A DNA stretch of 64,000 nucleotides from Paenibacillus psychroresistens (GTDB lineage: Bacteria; Bacillota; Bacilli; Paenibacillales; NBRC-103111): positions 2,208,001 through 2,272,000 of the forward strand of contig NZ_CP034235.1 of NCBI RefSeq assembly GCF_009728935.1. Direction: 5' to 3'. Positions 26,933 to 35,858 of this stretch are shown piece after piece. The position numbers and the translations under genes were made by a program. The notes beneath the pieces are model-generated. The model was not told the DNA's origin. It searched no databases and saw nothing but the letters and a program-made list of their open reading frames with translations. Positions within the stretch are counted from its first letter, which is position 1; every line of letters begins with the position of its first letter.

Positions 26933-28795
26933 ATGAGCATAAAGGGGGGCAGTTATGTGAATGTATCTTCATCTTCTCGAATAATGGTTTGGAAAACAGC
27001 GGGGGCTGTCTTGCGGTTAATTTGGGGCAATGATCGCATGCTCTTGTTAGGCGCGGGTATGCTGCAAGTCGTTGCGGCAATCATACCGGCTCTGCAAATT
27101 TATACTACGAAGGAAATGGTGGATGTCCTATCCGAAGCATTGGTTTCCCCGAATAAAACCGCTTCCTTCCCTGCAGCGCTTGCTTGGGTTACTCTACAGT
27201 CCTTCTTGTTTGCATCCTTGACCGTTATGAGGTCTATAGGTGAGTACATGTCCTTGCAATTACAAACCCGAACATCCTTTCACATGGATAAGCAAATTGC
27301 CGAAAAAGCAGCAAAACTGCCTCTAAGCGTTTTTGATCAACCGACCTATTACGACCAACTGCAAAGGGTTTCAAACGGTGTAAGTCTTCGGACAATGAAT
27401 GTCATCCAATCCTTGTTTGCACTGGTCCAACACGTTTTTACACTGACGGCTGTCCTTATCGTTCTTGCAGCATTTCACTGGGCAGTTGCTGCCGCTTTAT
27501 TACTAATCCTAATTCCAAATATGCTTTTGCATATGCGTATTGGACAATGGCAATTCTGGCAAATGATCGCCCAAACACCGACGGCTAGACGCTCCAAGTA
27601 TATATTCCAACTATTATGTGGACGTGAAGCTGCCAAGGAGATTCGCGTTTTTGGGACAGCCATTTATTTGCGAGATCTCTGGTCCAAGCTTTTTTGGAAA
27701 AACGCGACGGAACAGCTGCGATTGCATCGTAAAACTTTGCTCAGCAGATCCGTTCACGAGGGCGGCGCTGAGCTTACTTTATATTTGGCCTGCATTCTAT
27801 TAACCTGGCTTTGTGTTCAGGGACGAATGACGGTAGGTTCCTTTGTTTCCATTTTTCAAGCTATGCGGAACTCACAAAACGCAATGTCTGGAATGGTCTT
27901 TACTCTATCCCGATTCTATCAAGACGCTCTCTATGTCAGTGAGTGGTTTACATTTGCTGGGATGGAGGAGGAGAGGTCCCCTGAAAAGCCAAGTACTTTA
28001 TCCGGATCTCTTCAAAAAGGAATAGAGGTTCGGGAATTGACCTTTCAATATCCAGGTGCGGTAGAGCCTGATCTTGATCAAATTTCTCTACACATTCATC
28101 CAGGTCAGAAGATTGCTATAGTAGGGGAGAACGGTGCAGGGAAAAGCACCCTAATTAAATGTTTAATAGGTTTATATTCTCCCAGTCAAGGTCAGATCTT
28201 ATATGACGGCATACCATTGGAGAGTCTGGAGCCTACGGATTTTCGTAAACGGGTTACAGCTGTATTTCAAGATTTTGTACAGTACCAGCTAACATTAAAA
28301 GAGAATATCGGCTTAGGCCATTTAGAGCAAATCAACAATACGGAAGCCTTAATACAGGCTGCTCACCGCACAGGAATAAATGAATGGTTAACTCTAAAGG
28401 CAGAAAGCCTGGAGACTCAGCTAGGAATACTTTTTGAAGGCGGGAAGGAACTATCCTTAGGACAATGGCAAAAGGTTGCGCTTAGTCGGGCTCTTTTTAA
28501 GGAGGCTGAGCTTGTTGTTTTGGATGAGCCAACTTCATCTATGGATCCCAAGGCAGAAGCCGAGCTGTACAGACTGTTCTCAACGCTGTCTGAAGGGAAA
28601 ATTTCCTTAATGGTATCCCACCGCCTGGGAAGCTGCAAGCACGCCGATCTTATTCTTGTCATGGAGAAGGGGCGTATTATTGAACAGGGAAACCATAATC
28701 AACTGATGAGCCAAAATGGAGTTTATGCAGATATGTTTCGAATCCAGGCAAATCTTTACCACATCGAAACAGTAAGTGAACCGATCATATCTTAA
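26933..28795 (+). CDS. ABC exporter, fused membrane and ATPase domains
   Basis: 620 residues. Membrane domain of six helices over about 1-330, then an ATPase with Walker A GENGAGKST (about 400), signature LSLGQWQK and Walker B ELVVLDEP. There is no N-terminal C39 peptidase, so it would not cut a double-glycine leader, consistent with the leaderless peptide upstream. Two starts are possible: ATG 26933 with GGAG upstream, or GTG 26957 with AGGGGGG upstream. As it follows the peptide gene, export of that peptide is the simplest role; homodimer formation is expected for such half-transporters. Confidence 0.85.
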   Translation: MSIKGGSYVNVSSSSRIMVWKTAGAVLRLIWGNDRMLLLGAGMLQVVAAIIPALQIYTTKEMVDVLSEALVSPNKTASFPAALAWVTLQSFLFASLTVMRSIGEYMSLQLQTRTSFHMDKQIAEKAAKLPLSVFDQPTYYDQLQRVSNGVSLRTMNVIQSLFALVQHVFTLTAVLIVLAAFHWAVAAALLLILIPNMLLHMRIGQWQFWQMIAQTPTARRSKYIFQLLCGREAAKEIRVFGTAIYLRDLWSKLFWKNATEQLRLHRKTLLSRSVHEGGAELTLYLACILLTWLCVQGRMTVGSFVSIFQAMRNSQNAMSGMVFTLSRFYQDALYVSEWFTFAGMEEERSPEKPSTLSGSLQKGIEVRELTFQYPGAVEPDLDQISLHIHPGQKIAIVGENGAGKSTLIKCLIGLYSPSQGQILYDGIPLESLEPTDFRKRVTAVFQDFVQYQLTLKENIGLGHLEQINNTEALIQAAHRTGINEWLTLKAESLETQLGILFEGGKELSLGQWQKVALSRALFKEAELVVLDEPTSSMDPKAEAELYRLFSTLSEGKISLMVSHRLGSCKHADLILVMEKGRIIEQGNHNQLMSQNGVYADMFRIQANLYHIETVSEPIIS

Positions 28796-28817
28796 ACACA
28801 TGAGGAGGGAAACCAGC

Positions 28818-30155
28818 ATGAGAATAAAAGTGGCATCAAAAGTCCACATTCTGAAAGGCATTCTTTTTTTAGCCATCCTGGGTCTACTAAGCGGTTGCTT
28901 CGCAGTTGACTCACAGAAGGATCCACAAGAGCTCATTCAATCTTCAGGCAAAGTAAAAGTTTTGCTTGCAGCATCTCAGAATCGATACTACGGGTATAGC
29001 GCCCAATCGTTCTTTACAAAAATGTATTCGGAGCCATTTCAATCCATCCATTCAGATATTCAGATTGAATTAATTTCACTGGACAAAGTAAAGAAAAATC
29101 CATCAGGTGAGCTTGATCTAGAAACCATTCGACAACTGATTGCAGATGAGCATCCAGATTTAATTTATATGAATTCCTCCCAGTATGAACAGCTAACCAC
29201 CGATAATAAACTAACTCTTTTGGATGCCAACATTGAACAAGGCGAGTTTGATATGAATGCTTTTTATCCACCTGTCTTGGAAGCATTGAATAGGGGAGGT
29301 TACTATGGATTGTCTCCAAGCTTCGATAGCTTAGCCCTGTTCTATAACAAATCGATTTTCGACTCGAAGAGTATCGCTTACCCAAAAGAAGGCATGACTT
29401 GGGAAGAGTGGTTTCGACTAGTAGCACAATTCTCGGTTCATGAAGCAGATAAGGCACGAATATATGGAATTTATCAGCCTCCCTACTCCAGATTAAGCGG
29501 CCTAGAATTGATTCGTTTCATTGGAGAGTCTATGGGACTTCCCAAATGGAAAGAAGAATCTGATGCCGATATGAATGAGTGGATACCCCTTTTGGATCGT
29601 TTCGCCTCTTTGTATCATTCCGGATCGATAGCGCCACCCGAAGCTCGCCAACTAGCTGTCTCCGCCTCAGACCATGGGAACGATAAATTTATGCAGGGTG
29701 CCGCTGCAATGACCTTTGCCGGTTCAGACTTTTTCCGAAACTTGTTGGACGTTCGTCGGGATCGAGAAGCATTTAATGACTGGGGAGTCGTTTCATTGCC
29801 GATCTTGGCCGATAATCCCAAACAAACATTAGGTTTCACTGCATACGAAATATATGGCATCCCTCTTGGCGCTAAAAAATCTGCAGCTGCTTGGCAGCTG
29901 ATTCAATATATTTGTGGAGATGATCGTGCCAAGCTTGCAATGGAGCCGCCGTTCAGATACTTCTCATCCAATCGCAAACAATGGCAGACGATTAACTTAG
30001 CGCCATTTACTGAATTGATCCCCGATAAAACGAAATCTTTCTTTAATTCTGCGGAAGTTACCAGCCATCAGGAGGAGCAGCATGCACTAGAGGCGATCAA
30101 AGAAGAAGGGAACGGTTGGAGTCTGTTATCTCTCTTTAGAAATTCCTATCGTTGA
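28818..30155 (+). CDS. Extracellular solute-binding lipoprotein, family 1, without its own permeases
   Basis: 445 residues from ATG 28818, placed seven bases after GAGGAGGG; an upstream ATG at 28776 overlaps the exporter gene and would spoil the signal. Lipobox LLSGC, then a family 1 sugar-binding fold (LDANIEQGEF; GLSPSFDSLALFYNKSIF; MTWEEWF). No importer permease is in this operon. It may feed a permease pair elsewhere in the window, or act as a surface receptor or immunity-like protein for the exported peptide; neither can be settled from sequence. Placed 22 bases after the exporter. Confidence 0.85.
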   Translation: MRIKVASKVHILKGILFLAILGLLSGCFAVDSQKDPQELIQSSGKVKVLLAASQNRYYGYSAQSFFTKMYSEPFQSIHSDIQIELISLDKVKKNPSGELDLETIRQLIADEHPDLIYMNSSQYEQLTTDNKLTLLDANIEQGEFDMNAFYPPVLEALNRGGYYGLSPSFDSLALFYNKSIFDSKSIAYPKEGMTWEEWFRLVAQFSVHEADKARIYGIYQPPYSRLSGLELIRFIGESMGLPKWKEESDADMNEWIPLLDRFASLYHSGSIAPPEARQLAVSASDHGNDKFMQGAAAMTFAGSDFFRNLLDVRRDREAFNDWGVVSLPILADNPKQTLGFTAYEIYGIPLGAKKSAAAWQLIQYICGDDRAKLAMEPPFRYFSSNRKQWQTINLAPFTELIPDKTKSFFNSAEVTSHQEEQHALEAIKEEGNGWSLLSLFRNSYR

Positions 30156-30196
30156 TTAGTATAAGATTTCGATGAATAGAGCTCAGGAGCTGGAGT

Positions 30197-31131
30197 GTGA
30201 ATAGCATGATAAGATTCGGTGTTAACTATGTGCCTTCTAAGAAATGGTGGTACAGTTGGTTGGATTGGAACCCTGAAAGTATTCTAGAAGATCTGCAAGC
30301 TATCCGCAGCTTGGGAATGGATCATATTCGCATTCACTGTTTATGGCCTATATTTCAGCCTAATCCGGATTACGTTAGTGAAACAGCACTGAATAGACTT
30401 TACGAACTGTTGAATATAGCTGACGAATGCTCGATGGATGTTCAGATTACCGTGCTGAATGGATGGTTAAGCGGATTTTCATTCTATCCGGCGTGGAAGG
30501 GAGATAGGAATCTTTTCACAAACCGTGAAATGATTAAAGCGGAGAAGTTTTTATTCCAGCAAATTGCGAATAAAGTGAAGGATCATCCGAAATTTATGGG
30601 ATTCGATCTGGGCAACGAAATCAATGTTCTTACCTGGAAAGGAGACCGCTTCAGCATGGAGGAAGGCGACCTTTGGCAGACAGAAATGATGAGCTTTTGT
30701 GAGTTGGTTGCTCCAGGGAAATTCCATGTTAACGGTGTTGATCAAATCCATGGTTTTCGGATCAGGGCTTTTCTCGCAAGGCTTTAAGCAATGCGGGTTC
30801 GGCAACAGCTTTGCATACCTGGGTTAAATTCACTGAAGCCTTGGATTTATATGGATGGCAAGGCTCAGGCAGTTTACATCTGGCTGAATACTGCATCGAA
30901 TTATCTAAAGCTTATAGTCTAGATGCAGATCGTCCCATTTGGTTGCAGGAGCTAGGAGCATCCTCTTTATGGATGGCAGAAGAGCATATCTCTCCATTTC
31001 TGGAATACTCGGTGCGCAATGCAGCATCTTGCTCGAAGCTTTGGGGAATTACCTAGGTGAAACCAAGCGGGAAGCGACTTATGGAGCTTTCAGGGGATAA
31101 AGAATATTTAAGTAGGACAATAGATAGTTGA
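30197..31131 (+). pseudogene. Broken GH5-like glycosidase
   Basis: The first frame (30197-30787, GTG start or ATG 30206 after GGAG) is the N-terminal half of a TIM-barrel glycosidase, with the acid/base motif GNEIN in FDLGNEINVL. Near 30745 the frame is lost; one added base would restore a DHNPWFSD stretch continuing into GFSRKALSNAGSATALHTWVK, so a single deletion fits. The second frame stops at TAG 31054 after SCSKLWGIT, and the sequence after the stop (VKPSGKR) matches the family's end, so some 30-45 codons were also lost there. The gene is no longer functional as one protein. Confidence 0.82.
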
Positions 31132-31189
31132 AATTGGACACTTTTCGTTGAATTTAGCGATAGTTGTTAAAAAAGGTGAAGCTTATAAT
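31124..31189 (+). promoter_or_regulatory. Shared-regulon promoter A, before beta-helix gene 2
   Basis: Half-sites ATAGTTG at 31124 and TTCGTTG at 31144 (20 bp apart), -35-like TAGTTG at 31161-31166, 17 bp, perfect -10 TATAAT at 31184-31189. The first half-site overlaps the end of the GH5 remnant. The leader to the start codon is about 190 bases, with no other feature seen. Confidence 0.72.
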
Positions 31190-31379
31190 AAATGTGAACA
31201 AGAATAGAAGGAAGATTTGAAGAGACAATAGAAGACTGGGGGTGATGGTTAATGAATAGTTTTTTGAATGGAGATCAAAAGTTAATTCTTAAGCGGTAGA
31301 AGTAGGCGGTTATTCTACTCTCAATCAAAGTTTCCTATCTCTATTCTTGTATCTTTCAATAGATAAGGTGGCAATGAAT

Positions 31380-34300
31380 TTGAGTATGAAAATAATGGAT
31401 ACTAAGCGATTTTTCTCGATGATCATGGCTTTTGTAATGGTATTTACTTTACTTATAGGGAGTGCTCGAGTCCAACAGGCCAGTGCCGATGGTAACACGA
31501 TTGAGGCTGAGAGCTATAATGGGATGTCAGGCATAGCCAATAACAGCACTTTCGTAGGCAGCTTGGATAATAACGATTGGGCGCAATACAACAACGTTCC
31601 TTTTGCGGCAGGAACTACTGGTTTCAGTGCGAATATAGCTGTGGATGCAGCATATGCAGGGCAAAAAATCGAGCTTCGTCTAGACAGTACAACAGGTACT
31701 TTAATTGGTACTTTGACAGTACAGAGCACAGGAGGCTGGAATACCTTTACTACCCAGAGCACCACAGTTACTGGAGCAAGTGGAACTCATAATCTTTATC
31801 TAGTATTTAAAGGGGCCAATGGTTTGGTTGAAGGAGTAGGGAATTTAGATTGGTTTAAATTCACTGGCAGCGCTACTCCAACCCCGACCCCGCCCCCGAC
31901 ACCAACCCCGACACCGGCTCCAACACCAGCAGCATTCAGTCAAACTACACCGGCTAGCGGAGCAACCAATGTCAATGTTAAACCTAGCTTTACATGGGGA
32001 ACATCAACAGGCGCTGTAAGTTATGCGTTGATTGTTTCGACCAATAGCAGCTATACGAGTCCATCTATTAACGTAAGCAATCTGGCGACAGCTAGTTATA
32101 CTCCAAGCACCGCTTTGGCTGCTAACACCCTATATTATTGGAAAGTAACGGCAACGAATGCTAACAGTTCAAAAATAGCGAGCAATGCGGGTATATCATT
32201 CACAACAGGCGCAGCACCGACTCCCACACCCACGGCAACTCCCACACCAACACCTACACCAACTCCTACGGCAACACCAACACCTCCTCCGGTGGGTACA
32301 ACCAAATATGAAGCTGAGAATGCCAGCTTATCCGGTGGAACTATTGCAACCTCTGGCTACCCAGGCAATTCCGGGACTGGTTATGTCGAAGGCTATCAAT
32401 TCAACGCAAATGCTCGTACAGATTTTACTGTTAATGTCGCTTCAGCCGGAAACCGTAATTTAACCCTCCGTTATGCAGCAGGGAATAGTACGGTTACCTC
32501 ACTTAATTTAATCATAAATGGAACTGTTATTAAGGCGCTTAACCTGCCCGCCACAGGCAATTGGTATACATGGGCGGATAAGCTGGAGAATGTAAGCTTG
32601 AATAACGGAGTCAACACAATCTCATTTAAAAGCAATTCGTCCTCTAGCGATGTTGCGAATCTAGATTATATCCTTTTGCAGGCAGATCCTACTCCATCAC
32701 CGACACCTGTGCCAACACCAGGGACATTCAGTCAATCAGCTCCAGTAAACGGTGCAACGAATGCCAATGTAAAACCTAGTTTCACATGGGGTGCTTCGAC
32801 CGCAGCAGCAAGCTATACATTAGTTGTATCAACGAACAGCAGCTATACAAGTCCTGCGATCAATGTTAGCTCTCTAACTGGAACAAGCTATACGCCAACC
32901 ACAGCTTTAGCTGCTAATACATTGTATTACTGGAAAGTTACAGCAACGAATGCAACTGGATCCCGATTAGCTGGGAATGCAGGTATTTCATTCACGACAG
33001 GTGCAGCACCAACACCAACGCCTACACCGTCGCCAACTCCAACTCCACCTCCTGGGTCAACCTATTATGTTTCGCCTAGCGGGAATGACAGCTCAGGTAC
33101 GGGGGCATCAGGAAATCCATGGAAGACGTTAGCTTATGCTGCGGCACATGTTCCGGCAGGTGTAGGCAGTACAATTTATCTCACTGCAGGGACGTTTGTT
33201 GAAACGAAGCCAGCGCTTATTCCGCTTGGCGTTAATATTCAAGGGGCGGGCGAAGCCAATACAATCCTCTCATCCAGTGGTGTAACGCTTGCGCCAGGCA
33301 TCAATCCAAGTGCTGCTGACTATAAGCTATGGTATGACGGCAGCTTGATCCAGCTTATTTCTCCTCATTACACCGTATTTCGCGATCCGACCAGTGCGGT
33401 AATTGCACCAGCTAATGGCAATCAAACCATTACTGGCTTTACTATTGATGGCAACAGCAAATCATTAAAAGCTGGTGTTTGGGTAGAAAACCGTAATAAC
33501 GTAACTCTGCATCATGTGACGTTTAAAAACTTGGATCAGCGTGGAGCCGTGTTTGGTCCAGGAGATAAAGATTGGTTTGTTTATCCGGCTTATTATATGA
33601 CAGGTACAAAAATTTACAATTGTACGTTTATTAATTCGGGAAAAAACCTTGGAGATGAGTCTATTGGCAATCTGAATATTGCTCAGCTTGATGGGGCTGA
33701 CATTTACAACATTACGATTAATGACAACCAAGGAGGATATGGAATTAAGTTTATTTACGATGGTTATTTAAAAAATGTAAAAATACACGATAGTACGATT
33801 ACGGTCAGTGAATCCGATCCGATGTGGGGCGAGAATATTTCTATTGAGCTTTGGAATCTGGGGACCGGAAATGAAATATACAACGTCAATTGCAATACTT
33901 GGTTATCCTTGGTCAATCATCCAGGCATTTTTGATGCACCGGTCGGTACGGAGAATATGAAGGTGCACGGAGTTAGAATGATAGATTTGGATGGAGATAG
34001 TGCTAAGGAAGCGATTGAAATTGCTGCGCCAGGCATCGAAGTTTATGATAGCTATTTTCAGAATAAGGGCTTTGGCATGGCATTGTGGGATATGGGACAT
34101 AAGAATATAAGCATTCATAACAATATATTCTACAACACTACAGAGCATAGCAATTGGGCTGGTGCTGGCGCAATCTATATCGACAACAGCAGAACCTGGA
34201 GCTTCACTAATATTAATATCTATAATAATGTGTTCGATACCTACATGAATGCTGTGAAAGTAACAGGAAGCAATATTAGTGGCGTGAATGTCATAAATAA

Positions 34301-34583
34301 TGCATTTCTGAATGTGGGTGTATCTGATCTTGAGGCTGTAGGCAGCAATATCGTATTCAAGAATAACCTGAAATATAATGCTGTCAGCAAGCCTTGGGTT
34401 ATTAATGGTGCGACAACTCAAGCCAACAATATCCTCGGAAATCCGGGTTATCTAAACACGGGAAGCAGATGGGATACATTCTATAAACCTAGCACTGCAA
34501 GCAGCTTTGCTGTGGATAAAGGGTTGAACGTAGGTTTGCCTTACAATGGTTCAGCCCCAGATATTGGACGCTGGGAAAATTAA
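31380..34583 (+). CDS. Secreted multidomain right-handed beta-helix protein 2, paralogue of the one at 21767
   Basis: About 1067 residues. TTG 31380 is preferred: AAGGTGG lies eight bases upstream and aligns with the site of the paralogue; ATG 31374, ATG 31386 and TTG 31347 are in frame too. Signal peptide ends near VQQASADG. Order: CBM6-like module (about 36-164), Pro/Thr linker, FN3-like (184-279), linker, CBM35-like (307-437), linker, second FN3-like (449-544), linker, beta-helix (559-end) opening YYVSPSGNDSSGTG and closing APDIGRWEN. Compared with the paralogue it has an extra FN3-like module and a different N-terminal CBM, with no chitobiase-like module. Probably a polysaccharide lyase or glycosidase; active site not identified. 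Confidence 0.88.
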   Translation: MSMKIMDTKRFFSMIMAFVMVFTLLIGSARVQQASADGNTIEAESYNGMSGIANNSTFVGSLDNNDWAQYNNVPFAAGTTGFSANIAVDAAYAGQKIELRLDSTTGTLIGTLTVQSTGGWNTFTTQSTTVTGASGTHNLYLVFKGANGLVEGVGNLDWFKFTGSATPTPTPPPTPTPTPAPTPAAFSQTTPASGATNVNVKPSFTWGTSTGAVSYALIVSTNSSYTSPSINVSNLATASYTPSTALAANTLYYWKVTATNANSSKIASNAGISFTTGAAPTPTPTATPTPTPTPTPTATPTPPPVGTTKYEAENASLSGGTIATSGYPGNSGTGYVEGYQFNANARTDFTVNVASAGNRNLTLRYAAGNSTVTSLNLIINGTVIKALNLPATGNWYTWADKLENVSLNNGVNTISFKSNSSSSDVANLDYILLQADPTPSPTPVPTPGTFSQSAPVNGATNANVKPSFTWGASTAAASYTLVVSTNSSYTSPAINVSSLTGTSYTPTTALAANTLYYWKVTATNATGSRLAGNAGISFTTGAAPTPTPTPSPTPTPPPGSTYYVSPSGNDSSGTGASGNPWKTLAYAAAHVPAGVGSTIYLTAGTFVETKPALIPLGVNIQGAGEANTILSSSGVTLAPGINPSAADYKLWYDGSLIQLISPHYTVFRDPTSAVIAPANGNQTITGFTIDGNSKSLKAGVWVENRNNVTLHHVTFKNLDQRGAVFGPGDKDWFVYPAYYMTGTKIYNCTFINSGKNLGDESIGNLNIAQLDGADIYNITINDNQGGYGIKFIYDGYLKNVKIHDSTITVSESDPMWGENISIELWNLGTGNEIYNVNCNTWLSLVNHPGIFDAPVGTENMKVHGVRMIDLDGDSAKEAIEIAAPGIEVYDSYFQNKGFGMALWDMGHKNISIHNNIFYNTTEHSNWAGAGAIYIDNSRTWSFTNINIYNNVFDTYMNAVKVTGSNISGVNVINNAFLNVGVSDLEAVGSNIVFKNNLKYNAVSKPWVINGATTQANNILGNPGYLNTGSRWDTFYKPSTASSFAVDKGLNVGLPYNGSAPDIGRWEN

Positions 34584-34613
34584 AATTACACTTAGAATAA
34601 TCAAATAGTTAAT

Positions 34614-34652
34614 AAGCCGTTCTTTTCCAGTGATGGATAAGGAGCGGTTTTT
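34614..34652 (+). terminator. Terminator of beta-helix gene 2
   Basis: AGCCGTTC pairs with GAGCGGTT around a loop containing CCAGTGATGG, then eight T. Close copy of the element at 24985. Confidence 0.82.
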
Positions 34653-34681
34653 TTGACTTTGTTTTGGTGTCCTCGCTGAAA

Positions 34682-34748
34682 ATAGTTGAATTTTTACACT
34701 TTTCGTTGCGTGGATTGGTTGTTGGGTACGGAGTAATTTCTGTAAGAT
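34682..34748 (+). promoter_or_regulatory. Shared-regulon promoter B, before importer 3
   Basis: Half-sites ATAGTTG at 34682 and TTCGTTG at 34702 (20 bp apart), TTGTTG at 34719-34724 as -35, then TAAGAT at 34743-34748 (18-bp spacer). It shares ACACTTTTCGTTG with promoter A. Confidence 0.68.
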
Positions 34749-34762
34749 TAAGATACAAGGGT

Positions 34763-34797
34763 AAACGGCTAGGCCGTCCTTTAAGGACGGTGCGTTT
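34763..34797 (+). other. Hairpin in the importer-3 leader
   Basis: CCGTCC/GGACGG forms a stem around TTTAA, and AAACG/CGTTT can close it outside. No T run follows, so it is not a standard terminator; it may protect or regulate the transcript. Confidence 0.45.
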
Positions 34798-34865
34798 GCC
34801 AAGAAATATCAGTCAAAAGTATGGAATTATATACTATCTGATATTTAAAAAAAGGACAGTAGGGG

Positions 34866-35828
34866 ATGCCAATGCAAACGGAGACAGTGACACAGCCGGA
34901 TAAAAGACAAGCTAGAAAAATGTCCCTAATGCGGAGGGCAATCACACAATGGGATATCCAGCTGATGATTATTCCAGGGTTTTTGCTCGTTTTAATATTT
35001 TCCTATTTACCTATGTATGGTGTGCTGACGGCATTTATGGATTATGACTTGTTTAAAGGAATGCTGCATAGTCCTTGGGTGGGAACTAAGCATTTTGCGA
35101 TGTTTTTCCACTCACCGGATTTCTGGCGAATTATGAGAAATACAATTTGTATAAGTTTGCTGAAATTAATTGTGATCTTTCCTGCGCCGATTTTTCTAGC
35201 ACTTGTTCTTAATGAAGTACAGTCCATCTTCTTCAAAAGGGTGTTTCAAACGATCAGCTATTTGCCGCATTTTCTATCCTGGGTCATAGTCGCAGGTTTC
35301 GTTGGCTCTATGCTGTCGGTTGATAACGGAAGTGTCAATATCCTCTTGCAGAAGCTCAATATTACGGGTGAACCGATTAATTGGCTTTCAGTCCCTGAAT
35401 ATTTCTGGGCAATCATTATTGGAACGAATTTATGGAAGGATATCGGATTCTCCTCCATCGTATATTTGGCAGCAATCGCAGGAATTGATCCGCATTTGTA
35501 TGAATCCGCAGCGATTGACGGTGCAAGCCGTTTCAAGCAAATATTCACAATTACACTTCCATCGCTCATGCCAATAATTATGATATTTCTGATTCTCAGT
35601 ATTGGCAATGTGTTGAATGCCGGATTTGATGATCTTTATCTGCTAAGCACTAATCCAATTGTTCGTGATGTATCAGAGGTTATCGATACTTATGTATATA
35701 GAGTCGGCATTCAAACCTCGAGATATTCTTATGCAACTGCAGTGGGCTTGTTTAAAGCAGTACTCAGCGTAGGGTTACTAACCACAGCCAATGCTCTTGC
35801 CCGTAGATTTGGTCATAGTCTTTGGTAG
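34866..35828 (+). CDS. Sugar ABC importer permease, LplB type (importer 3)
   Basis: 320 residues, six transmembrane helices, EAA loop ESAAIDGASRFKQI near residue 213. ATG 34866 has AAAGGA about ten bases upstream; ATG 34872 is an alternative with AGGGG in front. First gene of importer 3, which continues with a second permease, a lipoprotein and a two-component system. Transcribed from a promoter of the shared-regulon type. Confidence 0.9.
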   Translation: MPMQTETVTQPDKRQARKMSLMRRAITQWDIQLMIIPGFLLVLIFSYLPMYGVLTAFMDYDLFKGMLHSPWVGTKHFAMFFHSPDFWRIMRNTICISLLKLIVIFPAPIFLALVLNEVQSIFFKRVFQTISYLPHFLSWVIVAGFVGSMLSVDNGSVNILLQKLNITGEPINWLSVPEYFWAIIIGTNLWKDIGFSSIVYLAAIAGIDPHLYESAAIDGASRFKQIFTITLPSLMPIIMIFLILSIGNVLNAGFDDLYLLSTNPIVRDVSEVIDTYVYRVGIQTSRYSYATAVGLFKAVLSVGLLTTANALARRFGHSLW

Positions 35829-35858
35829 TTCATTATAAAAGCAAAGAGGTGAAGGCAG

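Noticed and set aside
26760-27080. 106-codon minus-strand frame over the Cys-rich peptide gene
   Set aside because: No start signal and unrelated to any family; it is the shadow of the peptide gene and exporter start. The plus-strand frame has the excellent ribosome binding site.
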